From a virus, in the IMG/VR virus record IMGVR_UViG_3300017917_002269, positions 1 to 43,505 of that record: a stretch of 43,505 nt of DNA; one strand, written 5' to 3'. Shown here piece after piece: positions 39,135 through 43,505 of this stretch; positions within the stretch are counted from its first letter, which is position 1; each line of letters starts with the position of its first letter. The notes beneath the pieces are model-generated. The model saw only the letters and a list, made by a program, of their open reading frames with translations. It ran no database searches and had not been told where the DNA came from. Both the position numbers and the translations under genes were made by a program.

Positions 39135-41021
39135 TTATTCCCTAATTTGTCTTTCGTCTAACAAGCTTTCTCCGTTCTTCTGCGATTCGAAAACCAGCTT
39201 CTTTCGCATTGGTATTTCATCTAGAAGTCTAGAGTGTTTTGATAACTGTCTCTTGGTAGTCTCCATTGTAAACGGTGAGGTATTATCTCTTCCATACCCT
39301 TGTTGATCATCAGTTTTCATTGCTTTCTTACCTAATCTATCCATGCCTAAAGGATCATTTGTAGTATCAATATTTGAAGCTTTTTCTTCTGGTCTACCTA
39401 CAGGTCGATCTCTATCATATCCAGCAGGTACTGCTCCAGGTCTATCGTATACTCTACCTTTGCCGTAAGATGTAGCAATGTCATGAGGAGTTCCGTAAGA
39501 TTCTCCTGTCTCTAAAGGATCGTTTCCTTCGTTTTCAATCTGAGACATTCTGAATTTGCGTTTAGCATCTTGTAGGATTAGCTCTCTCATCTCATCGTAT
39601 TGATCTGTGCTTAAGTGGAAGATGTTATCATAAATCCAATCAGAAGAAATTAATTGAGAATCCATCATTGATTGAGCTAACTCAATTTTCTCCTTCATCA
39701 ACATTACTCTTTCCTGATCGTAAATGATAGAAGGGGTTGTTAATGATAATTCAAAGTTAGTTAATGATTCGTCTCTATAGCCCTGAATGTATAAATGCAC
39801 AAAAGCAATCTTGTAAAGCTCAGAAACCATAATTCTCTGGATCTTCTCTACCGTTCTACCAAAGCGAATATCTTCTGCAGCTAAGGTAGCTTTACCTTGT
39901 AGCTTTTCATCATACCCTAAGAATGCTTTTGGAATTCTTAAAGCAGCAAATAACTTATCTCTTAAGTAATTTACGTCAGTGATACCGTCATACTGTAAAC
40001 CTCCTAGAGTATCAATCTTAGTTGCAGTATCATTACCTCTTACTGGAACGTAAAAATCTTCCATTAAGTTCTGCATGTTGTACTTTAAGTTATATTCCCC
40101 TGTTTGCTGGTCAATATAAGGAGTACGCTTCATTTTAGAGATAGCTTTCTGCATAAAGTTTTCTACCTCTGCAGGAGGAATACCACCTACGTTCATATAG
40201 AAAATACGCTTCTCAGGAGCTCTTACAATTCTGTGAATTAACATAGCATCTTCCATCAAAGTATACTGCTTAAATAATTTACGGGCAGGTTCAATGTAAG
40301 AACGGCCGTAAGGTAAGTAGTTTACATCTGTTAGTAATCGGAAGTGAGCTATTTCGTAATTATCAAAGTAAATTGACTTAGAATCACTCTGGTTTGGAGT
40401 CTTAAAGTATCCGTAAGTATCTGCAGCCAATCCATCAGCATCGTATCTAAATCTAACCGCAGTTGGATTTTCTGGGTCATAACTCTCCTGTCTTTCTATG
40501 TTAAAAGCTGAGAATGGAATAACGTTGTAAACACCGTACTTCTCTGAAGCTTCTAATTTCAAAAAGAAGTCTCCGTATTTGCACATATTTCTAATCCACC
40601 AACTTAAATTAAACTCAATATTCAATACATCGTAATAAAGGTTGTAAAGAATCTTTTGAATATTCTCATCAGAGGATCTAATATGCAAAACCTCCCCCAT
40701 ATCGTTCTTAAGGGTAGATTCTTCTGATAGGATATCTAAAGCAGAAGCAATAATTGCATCTGTATCCATTGCATCATACTCAGAATATAATTGAGTTCTT
40801 AATGTTTGGTAATTAAATGAAGATTGATATCCGTAGAGAGATGTAGGTGAAGTAGTGTAAATCCTATTGTATCTAGCCATCAAGGAGTTATTTTCTAACT
40901 CTCCTGACATTTGAATTTGGTTTGTATCTGCTACAGATAACTGATTACCTCCGACGTTCCGAATAATAACATCTGTGGAAAAAAGTCTACGTAATCTTGA
41001 AAATATACTAGTATCAGCCAT
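39135..41021 (-). CDS. gp20: Portal protein, T4 gp20-like
   Basis: 628 aa (T4 gp20 is 524). Forms the dodecameric ring at the packaging vertex. Recognised parts: 'YDAMDTDAIIASALDILSEE' (about 80-100), 'FNLSWWIRNMCKYGDFFLKL', 'IVRAPEKRIFYMNVGGIPPA' (about 265-285, a hallmark gp20 block), 'NYLRDKLFAALRIPKAFLGY' and 'AAEDIRFGRTVEKIQRIMVS'. These match the crown, wing and stem region of gp20-type portals. The extra 100 residues are a low-complexity C-terminal tail (about 495-600). It sits between terminase and core genes as in T4. Its own octamer lies 19 nt upstream. Confidence 0.95.
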   Translation of the reverse strand: MADTSIFSRLRRLFSTDVIIRNVGGNQLSVADTNQIQMSGELENNSLMARYNRIYTTSPTSLYGYQSSFNYQTLRTQLYSEYDAMDTDAIIASALDILSEESTLKNDMGEVLHIRSSDENIQKILYNLYYDVLNIEFNLSWWIRNMCKYGDFFLKLEASEKYGVYNVIPFSAFNIERQESYDPENPTAVRFRYDADGLAADTYGYFKTPNQSDSKSIYFDNYEIAHFRLLTDVNYLPYGRSYIEPARKLFKQYTLMEDAMLIHRIVRAPEKRIFYMNVGGIPPAEVENFMQKAISKMKRTPYIDQQTGEYNLKYNMQNLMEDFYVPVRGNDTATKIDTLGGLQYDGITDVNYLRDKLFAALRIPKAFLGYDEKLQGKATLAAEDIRFGRTVEKIQRIMVSELYKIAFVHLYIQGYRDESLTNFELSLTTPSIIYDQERVMLMKEKIELAQSMMDSQLISSDWIYDNIFHLSTDQYDEMRELILQDAKRKFRMSQIENEGNDPLETGESYGTPHDIATSYGKGRVYDRPGAVPAGYDRDRPVGRPEEKASNIDTTNDPLGMDRLGKKAMKTDDQQGYGRDNTSPFTMETTKRQLSKHSRLLDEIPMRKKLVFESQKNGESLLDERQIRE

Positions 41022-41040
41022 TGTGTAGTGTTAATATAAG

Positions 41041-41048
41041 TATAAATA
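41041..41048 (-). promoter_or_regulatory. TATTTATA octamer before portal gene
   Basis: Preceded by C; 19 nt before the ATG at 41021, in the 28-nt gap after the terminase stop. Confidence 0.6.
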
Positions 41049-41049
41049 G

Positions 41050-42627
41050 TTAATAAATCCAGCTTATATCTTCTTTTCCTCCTTTACCATTGTCGATCTC
41101 ATAGGGATTAGCCACGTGAGAAGGTAGGTAAACACCCTGGTATGTAGGCCTAGTGACTGTTATGTTGTTTAAAGCATTACGTGTAAGGTCTAATCCTTGC
41201 TGTCTAAACTTTAATGCAGTGTCTCTAATGTACATAGCAATACCGAAAGCCATAACTAAGTCATCATTATAACCGTGCTGTGCTTCTGCTTTACCATTTT
41301 TCCATATAAACACTTTCATCTCTTCGATTAAACGTTTAGATCGAATGGTAACTGCTTTCTCATTAACGTATTCTTGGAACTTACCAACAACTAACGGCCT
41401 AGTTCTTGAATTCATAGAGAATCCAGCTACCATATTTGAGTTGTAATCGTATTGATCGAAATAAGAATCGGCAGATGTATTGCCGCCTTTCGGTGAATAG
41501 TACAGGTTAGGATACCCTCTATCAATAACGGTCTGAATTGTTGACCATCCAATAGAAGCATTCTCTATTATTAATAATGCTTGGTTGTATTCTGATGCTA
41601 TACCTACTAGTAAGTAGCCAAATTCTTTAGTTCCTAATTGTCCTTTATACTCTCCTACCTGAGAGTTATTCTCAATGTCTATGATATGGAAGGTTGAGTA
41701 ATCTTTTCCATCACCCCTTGCTACGTCCGCTACTACCATATAGCTTCTTGAGTAGTCTACAGGTTCCCAAATCCATAAGTTATGATCCCCACCACGTCTT
41801 TCTATCGGTTCAGCCATATAGGTCTGTTGATAAAACTCTAAATACTCACCGTAGAATACTGTATCTCCAGAAGTAGCAAAGTCACAATCACACTCCTGTG
41901 CTGCAAGTCGTGGATCTCCTAGTAAATTATCTTGAGCATCTCTCCAAGATTGATCTCTTTCAGGATGTACAAACCAAGGTAATCTAATCGGTAAGAATTC
42001 ATTCTCCTTTGCTTCAGCTCTAACCCAGGTTTGGTGAAACCAGTTACCGGTACCGTATGGAGTTGACAGTACAATCGCACCACCACCCGTTGCTAACGTC
42101 TGTTGAGCTGATGCCCATGTTTCTGCAATGTTATCAATGAACGCCGCCTCGTCAATCAATAGTAGAGATACCGCTTCTGAACGAGCAGCATCAGCATTTG
42201 ATGATTTAGCTGTGATTTTAGACCCGTTTACAAGACGTAAACTCAATTTGTTTTTTTCTTCTGCATCAATTTTTAACCAAGAAGGTAGGTTTTCGTACAT
42301 AAATTGCACTTTCGATACCAAGTTACGTGCAGTTGCTTGGGTAGTTGCTAAAGTAAGTACGTTTTTATCTTTGTGAAAAAGCATTAACCATAACGCATAT
42401 CCTGCTCCTAAAGTCGAAATACCTAATTGTCTTGACTTTAAAATGATAGAATATGGATTATCTTGGAAGTGTTTTAGTACTTTTTCCTGAAAAGGATATA
42501 AGTGGAATAAGATTCTACCTCTTAATGGATGCTGAATGTAGCAGTATTTTTTCATAAAGTGAATAGGATCAACTACGCACTTTACATACTCCTGCCTGAT
42601 GATTGCTTTTAAATCTGGTTGACTCAT
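41050..42627 (-). CDS. gp17: Terminase large subunit, T4 gp17-like
   Basis: 525 aa DNA-packaging motor with ATPase and nuclease domains. Walker A 'SRQLGIST' (65-72) replaces the T4 form SRQLGKT, with Ile-Ser before the final Thr. Other marks: Walker B 'LLLIDEAAFI' (155-164) with Glu160 as the likely catalytic acid, coupling motif 'LSTPYGTGN' (187-195), then the RNase H-like nuclease with 'VVADVARGDGKDYSTFHIID' (298-317, Asp301), 'LLIIENASIG' (351-360, Glu355) and 'YNDDLVMAFGIA' (about 453-464, Asp455/456). T4 gp17 is 610 aa. The start overlaps the previous stop as ATGA. No small terminase gene is in front of it; the upstream genes are membrane proteins. Confidence 0.96.
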   Translation of the reverse strand: MSQPDLKAIIRQEYVKCVVDPIHFMKKYCYIQHPLRGRILFHLYPFQEKVLKHFQDNPYSIILKSRQLGISTLGAGYALWLMLFHKDKNVLTLATTQATARNLVSKVQFMYENLPSWLKIDAEEKNKLSLRLVNGSKITAKSSNADAARSEAVSLLLIDEAAFIDNIAETWASAQQTLATGGGAIVLSTPYGTGNWFHQTWVRAEAKENEFLPIRLPWFVHPERDQSWRDAQDNLLGDPRLAAQECDCDFATSGDTVFYGEYLEFYQQTYMAEPIERRGGDHNLWIWEPVDYSRSYMVVADVARGDGKDYSTFHIIDIENNSQVGEYKGQLGTKEFGYLLVGIASEYNQALLIIENASIGWSTIQTVIDRGYPNLYYSPKGGNTSADSYFDQYDYNSNMVAGFSMNSRTRPLVVGKFQEYVNEKAVTIRSKRLIEEMKVFIWKNGKAEAQHGYNDDLVMAFGIAMYIRDTALKFRQQGLDLTRNALNNITVTRPTYQGVYLPSHVANPYEIDNGKGGKEDISWIY

Positions 42628-43028
42628 AGGCCGATAAAGATACTTAATAGGACTGACAGTATACCTAAAGCATAAGCTCCATTTCTAGCTGTTCTAAGAT
42701 TGTCTATTTCTTTTTTGTAGACTCCTATGATTGTATCTTTGTTGTTAATAACTTCTTTATATTTTAGTTCACTATCCTTGTATAACAAGATAGCACTATC
42801 TCTATGAAAGATAATAGTATCTTTAGCAGTGATGATCTCCTGCAAAGCACTAATAGAATCACGGGCAAAGCCTAATTGAGCTCCGCAATAAACTCTCTCT
42901 TGTTTAACAATAATTGCTTTCTTCAGAGTAGCACAAGGTACACAGCAGGTATCACTTGAAACTTTCTGCGAATAGAGCGGCAACGTCGCTATTAGACATA
43001 GCATTAATACGCTTAAGATCTTCTTCAT
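42624..43028 (-). CDS. Exported coiled-coil protein with C-terminal membrane segment, spanin-like
   Basis: 134 aa. N-terminal signal peptide 'KKILSVLMLCLIATLPLYSQ' of Bacteroidota-like form (ending LYSQ), then 'SSDTCCVPCATLKK' with three Cys, a long polar/coiled-coil middle ('RDSISALQEIITAKDTIIFH', 'YKEVINNKDTIIGVYKKEID'), and a C-terminal hydrophobic segment 'AYALGILSVLLSIFIGL'. Ends anchored in two places with a coiled coil between is the layout of unimolecular spanins, though a clear lipobox is absent (the closest is the Cys in SVLMLC). It overlaps the neighbouring membrane gene by 77 nt in another frame, as Rz/Rz1 genes often do. A lysis role is likely but not shown. Confidence 0.65.
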   Translation of the reverse strand: MKKILSVLMLCLIATLPLYSQKVSSDTCCVPCATLKKAIIVKQERVYCGAQLGFARDSISALQEIITAKDTIIFHRDSAILLYKDSELKYKEVINNKDTIIGVYKKEIDNLRTARNGAYALGILSVLLSIFIGL

Positions 43029-43290
43029 GTTCTTTTTGTTCTTTAGCAGCTTCGGCTGCGGTTTTACTTAACTTTTTTTCTAGTCTGTTGATTTTGTTTT
43101 CTTGAATATCTACTAATGAATCTAACTGCAACATTTTTTTGTTGTTTAATTCAATTTCGTTATTCAACGAATCAATTCTTCTCTCGTAAACAGAGGTGTC
43201 TGGTAGTTTTTCTTGCGGTTTAAAAAAACGGCTGTAAACAATGCCTCCTCCAAAAACTAGTATTATAATCCAAATTATAGCTTGTTTCAT
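42952..43290 (-). CDS. Inner-membrane-anchored coiled-coil protein, i-spanin-like candidate
   Basis: 112 aa. An N-terminal TM anchor ('AIIWIIILVFGGGIVY', residues 4-19) is followed by a short basic/Pro segment and a long coiled coil: 'SVYERRIDSLNNEIELNNKK', 'LQLDSLVDIQENKINRLEKK', then 'EAAKEQKEHEEDLKRINAMS'. The end 'NSDVAALFAESFK' resembles the C-terminus of many phage i-spanin-like proteins ('...sn.dva.lf'). Layout and size (Rz of lambda is 153 aa) fit an inner-membrane spanin. The next gene starts inside it. The start ATG overlaps the TGA of the previous gene (ATGA). An octamer occurs 65 nt upstream, inside the preceding coding sequence. Confidence 0.7.
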   Translation of the reverse strand: MKQAIIWIIILVFGGGIVYSRFFKPQEKLPDTSVYERRIDSLNNEIELNNKKMLQLDSLVDIQENKINRLEKKLSKTAAEAAKEQKEHEEDLKRINAMSNSDVAALFAESFK

Positions 43291-43505
43291 GACTTATATA
43301 TTTTTAACTTTAGAGTGCCAGTGCCTTTTATAACTCTATGCCACTCATGTCTCTTTATAAATATAGATTCATTTAAAGAAGTAGGCAAGCTATTATCTAA
43401 CTGTATTTTCCAATCTGTTTCTCCAAGTATCTCCACGGTTCTATCTTCATCATCTCGATGCCATAGTAATTCTATGGGGTCTATATTTTCGTTAAACTCA
43501 CGAAT
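43287..43505 (-). CDS. Small cupin-like protein (N-terminus beyond window edge)
   Basis: Translated by hand: 72 residues to the TGA at 43289-43287, open at the window edge. Visible sequence includes 'EFNENIDPIELLWHRDDEDR', 'DWKIQLDNSLPTSLNESIFI' and 'HEWHRVIKGTGTLKLKIYKS'. The pattern '...eL.WH.D..dR...v......W..Q.Dn.LP..l.....I.....HRvIKGtg.L...i' is one I recall from small unnamed proteins of T4-like phages. The His and Glu-like positions and the Gly-turn fit a cupin-type barrel that may bind a metal ion, but no function is known to me. Confidence 0.75.
   Translation of the reverse strand: MREFNENIDPIELLWHRDDEDRTVEILGETDWKIQLDNSLPTSLNESIFIKRHEWHRVIKGTGTLKLKIYKS
43356..43363 (-). promoter_or_regulatory. 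TATTTATA octamer inside cupin-like gene
   Basis: Preceded by A; lies in the coding sequence (Ile-Phe-Ile), 65 nt before the start of the spanin-like gene. It may serve the unit that includes the terminase, but an in-gene copy can be chance because Ile-Phe-Ile codons create it. Confidence 0.3.

Noticed and set aside
1493-41048. Octamers as plus-strand T4 late promoters (TATAAATA) driving antisense RNA
   Set aside because: The plus-strand sequence does match T4's TATAAATA. However, no plus-strand genes exist, the spacing is fixed relative to minus-strand starts, and terminators precede the octamers in the minus direction. Not fully excluded without RNA data.
1-43505. Diversity-generating retroelement acting on the fibres or LamG genes
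   Set aside because: The many lectin-like and fibre genes suggested it, but no reverse transcriptase or template/variable repeat pair with adenine-specific changes was seen in the window.
1-43505. tRNA genes, CRISPR arrays, insertion sequences, integrase or attachment sites
   Set aside because: No cloverleaf-like stretch, spaced short repeats, transposase or recombinase motifs were noticed. Repeats present are coding repeats.

Overview
The window is about 43.5 kb of the late (virion) region of a T4-like contractile-tailed phage. Every gene I can support is on the minus strand, so transcription runs from high to low coordinates. The identity rests on an ordered set of recognisable T4-type genes: large terminase (gp17), portal (gp20), prohead protease (gp21), scaffold (gp22), major capsid (gp23), neck proteins (gp13/gp14-like), sheath terminator (gp15-like) and tail sheath (gp18, cut by the window start). 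The DNA is AT-rich, nearly all starts lack a Shine-Dalgarno sequence, and the signal peptide of one gene ends in a Bacteroidota-like pattern. I therefore infer a phage of a Bacteroidota host, probably aquatic, but nothing in the window proves this.

Layout in transcription order. (1) 43505-42624: the end of a cupin-like small protein, then two overlapping membrane/coiled-coil proteins that look like lysis spanins. (2) 42627-33114: head module: terminase, portal, two small core-type genes, a charged 493-aa protein, protease, a Glu-rich scaffold and the capsid, with strong terminators after the protease and the capsid. (3) 33032-32343: a PhoH-like ATPase inserted right after the capsid. (4) 32343-4406: about 28 kb of accessory virion genes. 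These are long fibre-like proteins built from VGIGT-type repeats and GSFTGS linkers, a 909-aa protein with an internal repeat, several small unknowns, and a tandem array of nine LamG/concanavalin-fold lectin-like genes. (5) 4384-1: neck, sheath-terminator and sheath genes.

The most interesting signal is regulatory. The octamer TATTTATA, read in the coding direction and always preceded by A or C, or its variant TATTTATT, lies in 18 gene junctions. It sits mostly 4-30 nt before an ATG and divides the window into short transcription units. Where a terminator is present, the order is terminator, octamer, next gene. The octamer is the reverse complement of the classic T4 late promoter TATAAATA rather than the same sequence. 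It may be a diverged late promoter that produces almost leaderless messages. Other notable points are the LamG array with a fixed C-terminal signature, two LamG genes with a second domain inserted at the same place, a 38-nt exact repeat spanning two gene junctions, and a fibre module shared by four proteins.

No tRNA, CRISPR array, transposase, integrase or reverse transcriptase was seen. No stretch over 300 bases lacks a gene.
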